Source: an uncultured Lachnospiraceae bacterium (lineage in GTDB: Bacteria > Bacillota > Clostridia > Lachnospirales > Lachnospiraceae). From it: DNA of 15,167 bases. Below, one piece after another: positions 1 to 6,811 of the stretch; position 1 is the first letter of the stretch, and each line of letters begins with the position of its first letter. The notes beneath the pieces are model-generated. The model was not told the origin of the DNA. It saw nothing but the letters and a program-made list of their open reading frames with translations, and ran no database searches. Both the position numbers and the translations under genes were made by a program. The DNA is taken from contig CAJTRK010000051.1 of the NCBI GenBank assembly GCA_910578475.1, positions 1 through 15,167 of the forward strand, written 5' to 3'.

Positions 1-101
1 CATAGGTAACTTCTATTGAAGAAACAAAGGGTAGAATTTACTTTTGCAATTTAGATAACAGAAATAATATTTTCAGAATTGTATGCCACTGTAAGAAAGT
101 A

Positions 102-110
102 TGATATAAT
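102..110 (+). promoter_or_regulatory. Extended -10 promoter of the nitroreductase gene
   Basis: TGATATAAT is a perfect extended -10 element (TG, one base, TATAAT at 105-110). No good -35 hexamer lies at 16-18 bp, which is acceptable for an extended -10 promoter. Transcription would begin near 117, about 32 bases before the ATG. The remaining bases 1-101 are AT-rich and show no gene. Confidence 0.55.
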
Positions 111-148
111 GAAGTCTGCAAACAAAAATTTAAAAGGATATAATAAAA

Positions 149-742
149 ATGATTTCTGAAATTTATGACAGACGAAGCATAAGAAAATTCTCAGATAAAC
201 CTGTATCCCAAAAAGATATTGTGGATATTTTGGAAAGCGGAATAAAAGCGCCTTCTTCCAAAAACAGGCAGCCCTGGAAATACATTGTAATACAGGGAAA
301 TGCAAAAGCAGAAATGCTAAAGGTTTTCCGTCAGGGAATTAATCGGGAAGAAAATGAAAAGGCGTTGCTTCCACAAAGCAAACAACATATAGCTGCCGCA
401 AAATATACCATAGCTGTCATGGAAGAAGCGCCGACTATCATTTTCGTTATGAATTCTCTTGGGAAAGATATTTTATCAGAATTGACACCGGAAGAACATA
501 TTTATGAAATCTGTAACATCCAGTCTATAAGCGCCTCTATACAAAATATGCTTCTTGCTGCTACGGAAAAAGGAATCGGCAGCCTTTGGATATGTGACAT
601 TTATTTTGCATATCAAGAGCTGTGTAAATGGTTAAATAGTGATGGACAGCTTATCGCAGCTATTGCGTTCGGCTATCCGAATGAATCTCCCCAGGCAAGA
701 CCACGCAGGAAGCTTGATGATATCGTTGAATGGAGAAACTGA
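149..742 (+). CDS. Nitroreductase family protein (FMN-dependent)
   Basis: A 197-residue protein with the length and motifs of the nitroreductase superfamily, flavin enzymes that reduce nitro compounds, quinones or related acceptors with NAD(P)H, usually as cytoplasmic homodimers. The N-terminal RRSIRKF at residues 8-14 is the usual phosphate/FMN-contacting arginine cluster. APSSKNRQPW (34-43) is the conserved second FMN segment, and a glycine-rich helix (LAATEKGIGSLW, 136-147) precedes the typical C-terminal AIAFGYP (171-177) and basic tail. The ATG follows AAAAGGA with a 10-base gap. The gene is monocistronic, with its own promoter and a terminator directly behind it. Its base composition is clearly more AT-rich than the right half of the window, which may mean separate acquisition. 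The physiological substrate cannot be inferred. Confidence 0.92.
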   Translation: MISEIYDRRSIRKFSDKPVSQKDIVDILESGIKAPSSKNRQPWKYIVIQGNAKAEMLKVFRQGINREENEKALLPQSKQHIAAAKYTIAVMEEAPTIIFVMNSLGKDILSELTPEEHIYEICNIQSISASIQNMLLAATEKGIGSLWICDIYFAYQELCKWLNSDGQLIAAIAFGYPNESPQARPRRKLDDIVEWRN

Positions 743-765
743 GAGTATTCTTCTAAGATTGAATA

Positions 766-812
766 AAAAGACTGGTAAATCCATGTATTCATACCGCTTT
801 TACCAGTCTTTT
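766..812. terminator. Bidirectional intrinsic terminator
   Basis: The arms AAAAGACTGGTAAA (766-779) and TTTACCAGTCTTTT (799-812) pair perfectly over 14 bp around a 19-base loop. The arm ends supply a U tract in either direction. It sits between the convergent nitroreductase (stop at 742) and the MORN lipoprotein (stop at 843), so it can end both transcripts. Confidence 0.82.
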
Positions 813-842
813 CAGGTTCGCTGCTCAAACAAAACGCCTTTC

Positions 843-2180
843 TTAAACGATTTCCACACTCACGGGCAAAAACATAACACAGCTCGTTATGCCGCCGTTC
901 ACGTTATCATAGTTGCCACTTGAAAGCGGAACCCCGACAATTTTCAACTTTGTTCCTTCATATACTTCCGGAAGGCTGTCCATATAAATCATAAAATAAA
1001 CTCTGGAAATGTCGTTTATATCGTAGCAGACTATTTCTGTAATGTATCCGCTTTTCGTATATTCCACATCGCTTTCCCATATCTGGTGAACATATAATTT
1101 CCCTGTTTCCATGAGAGTCTCACAGTATGCTCCATTTTTTTTGATATATTTCTCATAGCTCAGTTCATGGTCGATGAACTCCTCAAGTTCTTCCAGATTT
1201 CCATTTAAAATACTATCCTCGTAGATATCCAGAAAATCCTTTTTTTCTTTTGTGATGCCAAAATGTACATCATCACTCTCTATCAAATCAGAAACATATA
1301 CCGTCAGTTCACCCAAAGAGGGCGTATATTTACCATCTATAAAAGTTCCTCTCCTGTCAGGCATTCCATACTCATTTTCTTCATATACCTGCTCACCATA
1401 CCCATTCCAACAGCCGTTTTTCCATTCCCCGGTATAAGTATAGGAAACCATATCACTTGTGACGGCGTCAAAGGTTCCTTCTCCGTTGGGGATTCCGTCT
1501 TCCGTCGTTCCGTCATATGTTCCTGTTCTTCTGGTACCGTCGTAAAAGACGACGGTCAGATTATTACATTTTAATTCACCGGCTCCTGCTAGTTTTCCGT
1601 CCTTCCAGCCACCGTCATATTGTATGGAAATTCCTTCTTCATCATAATATTCAAATACACCGGAGCCTTCCGGTTTCCCATCCAGAACATTTCCCGTATA
1701 GATGCCATGATATGTTGCATCCATCAGTTCCGCATCAAAAGGAACACTGTCAAATTCTCCGCTCCCGGAAATCGTACCGTTAAGAAATTCCCCGTCATAA
1801 TTCCAGTTTTGTTCTTCCGTTCTGCCTGCAAATGTTCCCTGACCGTCAGGCGTTCCTTCCGAAACCGTACCGGAATAGGTCCCCTGATATGCTGTTTCCT
1901 GCCATTTTACAGTACAGGGGCCGTTATTTATCGTACCCGTGCCGCTGATTTTTCCGTTGTTAAATTCTCCTTCATAGCTCCATTCGATTTCCCCCTCACC
2001 GACAGAGAAGATACCCTGGCCCATTGGCTGATTATTTTCCAAAACACCGGTAAAGCTGCCGGAAATCTGTTCCTCCGCCAGACTTATCGTCACCGTATGA
2101 TTTTCAACATTTTGTGTACAACCGGTAAACACGCAGCTGAAAACAGTCGATAACAGGATGATTCCAATTTTTTTATTCAT
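843..2180 (-). CDS. Secreted lipoprotein with tandem MORN repeats
   Basis: A 445-residue protein. The N-terminus MNKKIGIILL is followed by a hydrophobic stretch and a VFTGC lipobox with Cys21, so it should be a lipid-anchored, cell-surface protein. Residues about 39-268 hold four tandem units, each made of two MORN-like motifs: a long one (such as TYSGTVSEGTPDGQGTF, 101-117) and a short one (such as YDGEFLNGTISGSGEF, 128-143). The long motifs recur every 59-61 residues, and a partial motif (RRGTFIDGKY, 276-285) ends the array. The C-terminal 150 residues are non-repetitive and end with a beta-rich segment (VYEGTKLKIVGVPLSSGNYD, about 406-425) resembling the OB-like domains of other clostridial lipoproteins; that last assignment is inference. 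The ATG is preceded by GAAGGGAA at good spacing. MORN motifs in general mediate binding or scaffolding; the ligand is unknown. The gene has its own promoter and lies behind an XRE regulator. Confidence 0.85.
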   Translation of the reverse strand: MNKKIGIILLSTVFSCVFTGCTQNVENHTVTISLAEEQISGSFTGVLENNQPMGQGIFSVGEGEIEWSYEGEFNNGKISGTGTINNGPCTVKWQETAYQGTYSGTVSEGTPDGQGTFAGRTEEQNWNYDGEFLNGTISGSGEFDSVPFDAELMDATYHGIYTGNVLDGKPEGSGVFEYYDEEGISIQYDGGWKDGKLAGAGELKCNNLTVVFYDGTRRTGTYDGTTEDGIPNGEGTFDAVTSDMVSYTYTGEWKNGCWNGYGEQVYEENEYGMPDRRGTFIDGKYTPSLGELTVYVSDLIESDDVHFGITKEKKDFLDIYEDSILNGNLEELEEFIDHELSYEKYIKKNGAYCETLMETGKLYVHQIWESDVEYTKSGYITEIVCYDINDISRVYFMIYMDSLPEVYEGTKLKIVGVPLSSGNYDNVNGGITSCVMFLPVSVEIV

Positions 2181-2224
2181 ATCTTTTGTTCCCTTCTTTC
2201 TTTCGAAATTGTCAGTGCATCTAT

Positions 2225-2253
2225 ATTATACAGCAGATTTGGGTCGTTCACAA
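2225..2253 (-). promoter_or_regulatory. Sigma-A promoter of the MORN lipoprotein gene
   Basis: On the minus strand TTGTGA (2253-2248) is followed by a 17-base spacer and a perfect TATAAT (2230-2225). The start point would be near 2218, leaving a leader of about 38 bases with the AAGGGA ribosome site. The lipoprotein can therefore be transcribed independently of the upstream regulator gene. Confidence 0.7.
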
Positions 2254-2262
2254 ATCATCTTT

Positions 2263-2613
2263 CTATCTTAATTCAACATCTCCCGCCTCCCTGTCCAGGT
2301 GGCTGAACAGTGTTTCAATCAGAGAAAAAGCCAGCTCCTTTTCATTTAACGTTCTCCCGTTCAATAACTGGGACAGTTTGATTACCGTCGTATCTTTCTG
2401 CGCGTTGACGGAATCCGAAAGGAGATAATCCACCGTAACCCCCAACCGATTCGCAACCTTAACCAGATTTTCCAACGTGAGGTTCCGCTCTCCACGTTCT
2501 ACCTGACCGATATAAGCTGTCGTCAGTCCCACATCCTCGGCCAGAATCTCCTGTGTCAGATTTAAATGTAATCGTTCCTCCCGAATACGGCGACCTATCA
2601 TTATTTCATTCAT
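2263..2613 (-). CDS. XRE/Cro-CI-family helix-turn-helix transcriptional regulator
   Basis: A 116-residue DNA-binding protein. The HTH_3 domain occupies residues about 6-66: GRRIREERLHLNLTQEILAE opens it, the turn and recognition helix are VGLTTAYIGQVERGER (28-43), and LTLENLVKVANRLGVTVDYLL (45-65) closes it. The remaining 50 residues form a short, mostly helical tail, perhaps for dimerisation. The frame stays open for 28 more codons upstream, but I start at 2613 because GAAGGGAA lies 7 bases before that ATG and the upstream residues are not HTH-like. It lies 82 bp upstream of the MORN lipoprotein on the same strand and is divergent from the GT-C gene. A regulator of this size commonly controls its own or adjacent promoters, so the 2680-2720 repeats are the first place to look for its binding site. 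Confidence 0.9.
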   Translation of the reverse strand: MNEIMIGRRIREERLHLNLTQEILAEDVGLTTAYIGQVERGERNLTLENLVKVANRLGVTVDYLLSDSVNAQKDTTVIKLSQLLNGRTLNEKELAFSLIETLFSHLDREAGDVELR

Positions 2614-2679
2614 AGGATTCTTCCCTTCATAAAAACATATGGCATACTCAAATGATACGCAGTATTTTGATAATAAATA

Positions 2680-2720
2680 ATATGCTGTATGTATCATTTA
2701 TATATGCTATATGTTGCATT
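2680..2720. repeat. Imperfect 19-bp direct repeats, candidate operator
   Basis: ATATGCTGTATGTATCATT (2680-2698) and ATATGCTATATGTTGCATT (2702-2720) agree at 16 of 19 positions. They start 22 bp apart, about two helical turns, so both copies face the same side of the DNA. The second copy covers the -35 box of the rightward promoter. AAATGATAC at 2650-2658 is also an exact inverted match to GTATCATTT at 2691-2699. The region lies between a repressor-like gene and a divergent gene, which fits an operator; binding itself is inference. Confidence 0.5.
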
Positions 2721-2741
2721 ATGTTGTTTTTTCTGTATAAT
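2714..2741 (+). promoter_or_regulatory. Sigma-A promoter of the GT-C glycosyltransferase gene
   Basis: TTGCAT (2714-2719), a 16-base spacer and a perfect TATAAT (2736-2741). The predicted start is near 2748, giving a leader of about 40 bases. The -35 box lies inside the second direct repeat of the candidate operator. Confidence 0.7.
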
Positions 2742-2788
2742 GGTTATGTAACAACATGGATTCGAAATCAGAGAGGATTACCTGACCA

Positions 2789-4375
2789 TTGAAAAAAGAA
2801 ACACGAAAGAAAATTTTACTACTACTTATCGGCACAGTCATAACGGCAAATGCACTATACTGGTGTGTCAGAAAAGAAGGGTACTACATAGACGAACTGT
2901 GGTCCTACGGACTCAGCAACGGTTATCATACGCCTTTTCTTCATCAGGCAGAAGGTTACATGAACAACTGGCATCAACCGGTATTTTATTGGGATTATCT
3001 CACGATACAACCGGATGAGCGTTTTTCTTTTGAGTCTGTCTGTTACAATCAGACACAGGATGTCCATCCTCCCTTTTATTATGCACTTTTGAACACGGTC
3101 TGCTCTTTGTTTCCCGGCCGTTTTTCCAAATGGTTCGGATTAAGCATCAATTTATTCTTTTTTGGCGGTTCGCTGATTCTTCTGTATCAAATCAGCGGAT
3201 TTTTCTTCGGAAAAACAAGCAATGCCCGCATCATCCCTGTGCTTTTATACGGTCTCAGCGCCGGAGCGCTATCCACGCTTCTTTATATCCGCATGTATAT
3301 GATGCTGACATTTTGGTCGCTGCTTTTCGTCTGTCTGGTATTTCATCTTCTGCGGGAAACTATCTGTCAAAAAAGAAGATTCTTATTGGTTCAGATTGGT
3401 TTATCGGTAATGGCCGGATTTATGACACAATATTATTTTGTCCTGTTTGCTTTCTTTTTTTCCGCTTGTTATGTCGTCTTCCATCTCCTCGGCCGCCAAT
3501 GGAAAAAGGCTTTGGAATATGCCGTCACCGCCTGTACCGGCATTATCGGCGGTATACTGGTTTTTCCGGCTTCCCTGCAGCATATCTTTCTGGGATATCA
3601 GGGAAAAGGAGCATTGCATCATGCGGCGGACGGCATTCCTTTCTTTTTGGAACGCTGGCCGCAATACCATGACGTTCTGACCAAAGCCTTTCTTGGCAGC
3701 GGAGCCGGAAAGCATGTTCTTTTTCTGACGATACTCTGCCTCTTTCCGGCAGGCGTCATTCTTTTCATCAAAAAAGGAAACCAGAGCGCTTACCCTGATT
3801 TCCCCCTGACGGAATGCCTGATGCTGTTGGTATCTGTCTTATGCTATTTCGCCGTAATCGTACAGATTTCTCCCGAAGTGACGGACCGGTATCTGTTTCT
3901 TCTATATCCGTTCTGCGTCCTTTTGGCGGTCACAGCCGCTTTATACTTATTCAGGTATCTGCAGACGGAACGTTTTCTCTGGATAGCCGCGGCCTGTTGT
4001 CTGGCATGCCTGCTGCGGGCCAATGCCGTACAATCAAATCCATATGTCTATCATGGTTATCAGGAAGTTTTAACCCGACTCGGAACAGAATACAAAGATG
4101 CCCCCGGCATCTATGTAACCGCCGGCGACCATTTACTGATAAATAACTGCCTGTTTCTTGCACAGCAGAACCGGACCTATTCCTTAACGCTTGAGCAGCT
4201 GAATGAACTCTCCGAAATCTGTAAAGAAAATGAAACCGGACAAATAATCTTATATGTTGACATATATTATGACGAAGCACAGACGGCAATGCGGGCGGCA
4301 GAATTGCTGGACTATCGTTCCTGCAGCCTTTTGTATGATAATACCTTTACCCAGATTTATCTATTGTCCCGCTAA
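2789..4375 (+). CDS. GT-C-type polytopic membrane glycosyltransferase (family 39/83-like)
   Basis: A 528-residue integral membrane protein with about ten hydrophobic segments (first at residues 9-26, others about 115-137, 146-165, 171-187, 199-232, 246-261, 309-326, 341-360, 368-388 and 396-410) and a soluble tail of about 115 residues. After the first segment, IDELWSYGLSN (34-44) supplies the acidic pair Asp35-Glu36 expected in the first outer loop of GT-C enzymes. DVHPPFYYALL (91-101) and DRYLFLLYP (366-374) match segments common in the PMT/ArnT-like families, which transfer sugars from lipid-phosphate donors on the outer membrane face. No specific donor or acceptor can be named. The start is a TTG with GAGAGGA (2771-2777) upstream; no in-frame ATG is usable, because TGA at 2783-2785 closes the frame just before it and the next Met is residue 58. 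No other glycan genes are adjacent and no terminator is evident in 4376-4435. Confidence 0.8.
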   Translation: MKKETRKKILLLLIGTVITANALYWCVRKEGYYIDELWSYGLSNGYHTPFLHQAEGYMNNWHQPVFYWDYLTIQPDERFSFESVCYNQTQDVHPPFYYALLNTVCSLFPGRFSKWFGLSINLFFFGGSLILLYQISGFFFGKTSNARIIPVLLYGLSAGALSTLLYIRMYMMLTFWSLLFVCLVFHLLRETICQKRRFLLVQIGLSVMAGFMTQYYFVLFAFFFSACYVVFHLLGRQWKKALEYAVTACTGIIGGILVFPASLQHIFLGYQGKGALHHAADGIPFFLERWPQYHDVLTKAFLGSGAGKHVLFLTILCLFPAGVILFIKKGNQSAYPDFPLTECLMLLVSVLCYFAVIVQISPEVTDRYLFLLYPFCVLLAVTAALYLFRYLQTERFLWIAAACCLACLLRANAVQSNPYVYHGYQEVLTRLGTEYKDAPGIYVTAGDHLLINNCLFLAQQNRTYSLTLEQLNELSEICKENETGQIILYVDIYYDEAQTAMRAAELLDYRSCSLLYDNTFTQIYLLSR

Positions 4376-4435
4376 AATCGTGAAAATTCTCTGGAACCGG
4401 ACAGAAAATTTGATTGGATAACTTCAAATATCTTC

Positions 4436-4852
4436 TTAAATGCTCTTCTTCATCCAAATATGCGGACAGTCCTCGTCCAGGTCTGTCTCACCATAACTGC
4501 TGTACCCCTGTTTCCGGTAAAACGCCTGGACGCTGCATTGGGCATGCAGAAAAACCCGTTTTCCTCCGCTGTTTCTGATTTCTTCCTCCGCCGCGTTCAG
4601 CAAACAGGTTCCGATATTTTTACCGCGGTATTCTTTCCTGACCGCAATACGTCCTACCGTATAATCTCCGGACAGTTTTCTCCTGAAAAAACGGCATGTC
4701 GCAATCGGCATTTCTTCATCATATAAAACAAGGTGTTTCGCCGCCGCATCAAGTTCATCAAATTCGTCATGGAATCCCTGTTCTTTCACAAAAACCGTCT
4801 CCCGTATTTCCCGTGCTTCTTTCGGCAGTTTGTCATAAACCATTGTCTTCAT
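4436..4852 (-). CDS. GNAT-family N-acetyltransferase
   Basis: A 138-residue acetyltransferase using acetyl-CoA to acylate an amine; the substrate is unknown. The N-terminal ETVFVKEQGF (18-27) followed by FDELD (31-35) is typical of the small ElaA/YjcF-like GNATs. VGRIAVRKEYRGKNIG (66-81) is motif A, with the pyrophosphate-binding R-G-K-N-I-G. FYRKQGY (111-117) is the usual C-terminal motif with its tyrosines, and the protein ends IWMKKSI. The frame has an in-frame ATG 15 codons further upstream (4897), but GGAG (4864-4861) sits 8 bases before the ATG at 4852 and the extra residues do not fit the family. It is the last gene of the minus-strand group and lies 138 bp behind the NTF2-like gene. 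That gap contains no clear promoter, so co-transcription is possible but not certain. Confidence 0.88.
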   Translation of the reverse strand: MKTMVYDKLPKEAREIRETVFVKEQGFHDEFDELDAAAKHLVLYDEEMPIATCRFFRRKLSGDYTVGRIAVRKEYRGKNIGTCLLNAAEEEIRNSGGKRVFLHAQCSVQAFYRKQGYSSYGETDLDEDCPHIWMKKSI

Positions 4853-4990
4853 ACACAATTCTCCAAACGTCACTTTATTAATAACACAACTTTTCATTCA
4901 ATCGGATACCGTACTGCCGAAATCTGCGTTGCCAAAATCCACATCGCCATATGTCGTCAAATGGCGTTATCTATCTTCCTTTATTTTCTC

Positions 4991-5359
4991 TCAGCGAATG
5001 GAAACGCCGATATTCATTTCCCGCCTCCACTGTGGCGCTTCTCCGTCATCTCCCCAATATTCGTCCAATGCGCATATTCGGTCTTCCTCTATCCGCATGA
5101 AAGACACTACATGAAAAGAAACGCTCCTGTCCTTCGCATATACATTGACCACGGCCACCGTCAGATTCCCGACAGTCTCTGTCCGCTCAATGACGCCGTC
5201 CCATTCTCCCGGATATTCACAGTTTGCCCGAATATATTCTTCTACCGTGAACCGCTCGTTCGTACAATGCCAGTTCACATACGCGTCCTCCGCAAAACAG
5301 GTTCTTATTCTTGCCGCATCCTGTCTCAATACGGCATCCCAGAAATTCTGTATGTCCAT
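4991..5359 (-). CDS. NTF2-like (SnoaL-type) small protein
   Basis: A protein of about 122 residues with the profile of the NTF2-like alpha+beta barrel superfamily: an N-terminal helix with FWDAVLRQDAARIRTCFAED (6-25), a ligand-pocket strand (AYVNWHCTNE, 26-35), TVEEYIRANCEYPGEW (38-53), and three long strands ending in ALDEYWGDDGEAPQWRR (97-113). Members are either small enzymes or binding proteins, and no catalytic residue set identifies this one. I start at the ATG of 5359, not the in-frame ATG 4 codons upstream (5371), because that upstream ATG lies inside an extended ribosome-binding sequence; the 5371 start with GAGGG before it cannot be excluded. It is 71 bp behind the kinase gene on the same strand and probably shares its transcript. 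Confidence 0.82.
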   Translation of the reverse strand: MDIQNFWDAVLRQDAARIRTCFAEDAYVNWHCTNERFTVEEYIRANCEYPGEWDGVIERTETVGNLTVAVVNVYAKDRSVSFHVVSFMRIEEDRICALDEYWGDDGEAPQWRREMNIGVSIR

Positions 5360-5362
5360 GCT

Positions 5363-5378
5363 AATCACCATGCCTTTC
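5363..5378 (-). promoter_or_regulatory. Extended Shine-Dalgarno site of the NTF2-like gene
   Basis: The minus strand reads GAAAGGCATGGTGATT, which contains two blocks (GAAAGG and GGTGAT) of the complement of the 16S rRNA 3' end, interrupted by CAT. The GG is 8 bases from the ATG at 5359. The same 16 bases occur before the aldo/keto reductase ATG with the same spacing, which is why the ATG inside the motif is not taken as the start. Confidence 0.55.
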
Positions 5379-5392
5379 CCTCAGCCTGCAGA

Positions 5393-5442
5393 CTATTCCC
5401 CTATTACCAAGACATAAAATCCCGGACGTTCTATTCCCCTAT
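5393..5442. repeat. 12-bp direct repeat at the kinase 3' end
   Basis: CTATTCCCCTAT occurs at 5393-5404 and again at 5431-5442. The right copy contains the last codons and stop of the kinase gene (Ile-Gly-Glu-stop on the minus strand); the left copy is non-coding, 38 bp away. It may be a small duplication and no function is evident. Confidence 0.5.
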
Positions 5443-6051
5443 CGTCAGGCACAGCTCGCACCGCTCTTCCACCCGGCACTGCGCAAAATACCGTTCTTCC
5501 ATCGGAATCCAACGTTCTCTGAATATTTCGGCGTTTTCTTTTCCGTTCCGCCTGACAATCCGCCGCATTTGCTCTTCCCTGTCAACCGTCAGAAAAACAT
5601 GATAATCATACCGTTCCCACAACGCCGGGTGGCAGCTGTAAGAGCCTTCTGCCAGACAGACTTTTGCCGGAACAATGGAAACGGACTCCGCCATTTCCTG
5701 ACGATGGCAGTCGAACGGCCGATACACAATTTCCCGTACGCCTTTTTCAAGCGGGTTCAGAACTTCTTCCAGAAAACGTTCATAATCTATATTTCCGCCG
5801 GGCGTGCCTAGCCGTTCTTTTGTGCGCTGCTCAGGGCGCAGGAAAAAATGGTCCATATGCAGAACGCTCCATCCGAATTTTTCCTGCAAAAATGCTGCGA
5901 ACGTCGTTTTTCCCGCGCCGCATCTTCCGTCAACGGCTACAAGAAACGGCGTCTTTTCGGGAGATATGCTCTCCTGGTGTAACGCCGCTTCTTTTATTAA
6001 TCTTGATTCCATTATTTCATACAGCCTTTCGGCCGCAGTCTCCATATTCAT
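5431..6051 (-). CDS. Uridine-kinase-like P-loop kinase
   Basis: A 206-residue cytoplasmic NTPase of the uridine kinase/phosphoribulokinase type, which moves the gamma-phosphate of ATP to a hydroxyl of a nucleoside, vitamin or similar small molecule. The Walker A loop is GRCGAGKTT (42-50). MDHFF (66-70) carries the acidic residue that follows strand 2 in this family. GTPGGNIDYERF (82-93) and YRPFDC (110-115) form the substrate region, and EGSYSCHP (135-142) is the conserved segment before the lid, which contains MRRIVRRNG (162-170). The frame is open for 22 codons upstream, but GGAGAGG (6065-6059) is 7 bases before the ATG at 6051 and the family fold starts after it. It lies 109 bp behind an ECF S component, so it may phosphorylate what that protein imports. 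The name uridine kinase is only the nearest family label; the substrate is not established. Confidence 0.85.
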   Translation of the reverse strand: MNMETAAERLYEIMESRLIKEAALHQESISPEKTPFLVAVDGRCGAGKTTFAAFLQEKFGWSVLHMDHFFLRPEQRTKERLGTPGGNIDYERFLEEVLNPLEKGVREIVYRPFDCHRQEMAESVSIVPAKVCLAEGSYSCHPALWERYDYHVFLTVDREEQMRRIVRRNGKENAEIFRERWIPMEERYFAQCRVEERCELCLTIGE

Positions 6052-6160
6052 ATACAGGCCTCTCCACTTTTCTTCCCATTTATCCGAAGCGCCGCCTGCA
6101 CGGCCGAACCGACTCAAGCCTCTGTTTTGCCGCTTCCAACTCCCAAAGACGGAAGTCTTA

Positions 6161-6727
6161 TCAGCGCGCGCTTTCCGCCTGCGCCGCCTGATGCTTCCGA
6201 AACTTTACAAGACCGGTACGGTTCAGCGCAACCATCACCGTCGGAATCAGAACAAGCTGCAGCACGATGCCCGGAATTGCATTCAGAAACGCGCCGGCCA
6301 TAAATGCCTGCCATGTAAAAGCGTTTCCGCCGATACCCAGGAAAATAATCTGCACGATGCCCCATACCACACGGCCTGATAACATCGCCGCTACAACGGA
6401 GCGGTAAAGCGCAATAATACATTGCCAGCGGGAACGATGATACAATAATCCCGCCACAAGGCCGTACGTCATCAGTTCAAACGCCATTGCGGACGCCGTC
6501 GGAAAAAGAACCGGCATGCCAAACAGGGAGGAACGAAGCAGCGGAAGAACAAATCCAACGACCGCCCCATACTGCCAACCGCAGATAAGTCCGCACAGGA
6601 ATACGGGAATGTGCATCGGAAGCAGCATATTCCCGATTCGGGGAATCTGTCCCGTCAAAAAAGGAAGAACGATTCCGATTGCCATAAACATCGCCGATAA
6701 TGTCATGTTTTTAATTGATTTACTCAT
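6161..6727 (-). CDS. ECF transporter S component (substrate-binding membrane subunit)
   Basis: A 188-residue hydrophobic protein with about six membrane segments, the size and layout of S components of energy-coupling-factor transporters, which bind a vitamin or similar micronutrient and deliver it with a shared EcfA-EcfA'-EcfT module encoded elsewhere. TM1 contains the AxxxA motif (Ala12-Met-Phe-Met-Ala16) used to dock on EcfT. LLPMHIPVFLCGLICGWQYG (35-54) and LPLLRSSLFGMPVLFPTASA (61-80) are characteristic of the ECF_trnsprt family. The C-terminus is short and basic. AGAGG lies 8 bases before the ATG at 6727; an upstream in-frame ATG (6772) lacks such a site and would add a lysine-rich tail. 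No riboswitch fits in the 84-bp gap to the aldo/keto reductase gene. The substrate is unknown. The downstream kinase gene suggests a nucleoside- or vitamin-like compound that is phosphorylated after entry. Confidence 0.85.
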   Translation of the reverse strand: MSKSIKNMTLSAMFMAIGIVLPFLTGQIPRIGNMLLPMHIPVFLCGLICGWQYGAVVGFVLPLLRSSLFGMPVLFPTASAMAFELMTYGLVAGLLYHRSRWQCIIALYRSVVAAMLSGRVVWGIVQIIFLGIGGNAFTWQAFMAGAFLNAIPGIVLQLVLIPTVMVALNRTGLVKFRKHQAAQAESAR

Positions 6728-6811
6728 ACCGATAACCTCTTTTTTCTTTTTCTGATTCAGAAATCCCCTCACACATTTTGCAAAACTGCTGCCTTTTCCT
6801 CAAACCGGCCA

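Noticed and set aside
4853..4897. 15-codon upstream extension of the GNAT protein
   Set aside because: The upstream ATG lacks a Shine-Dalgarno, while GGAG lies 8 bases before the inner ATG and the extension does not match the family N-terminus.
4733..5602. Open frame of 289 codons on the + strand
   Set aside because: Antisense to the GNAT, NTF2-like and kinase genes, which have family motifs and ribosome sites; the translation has none.
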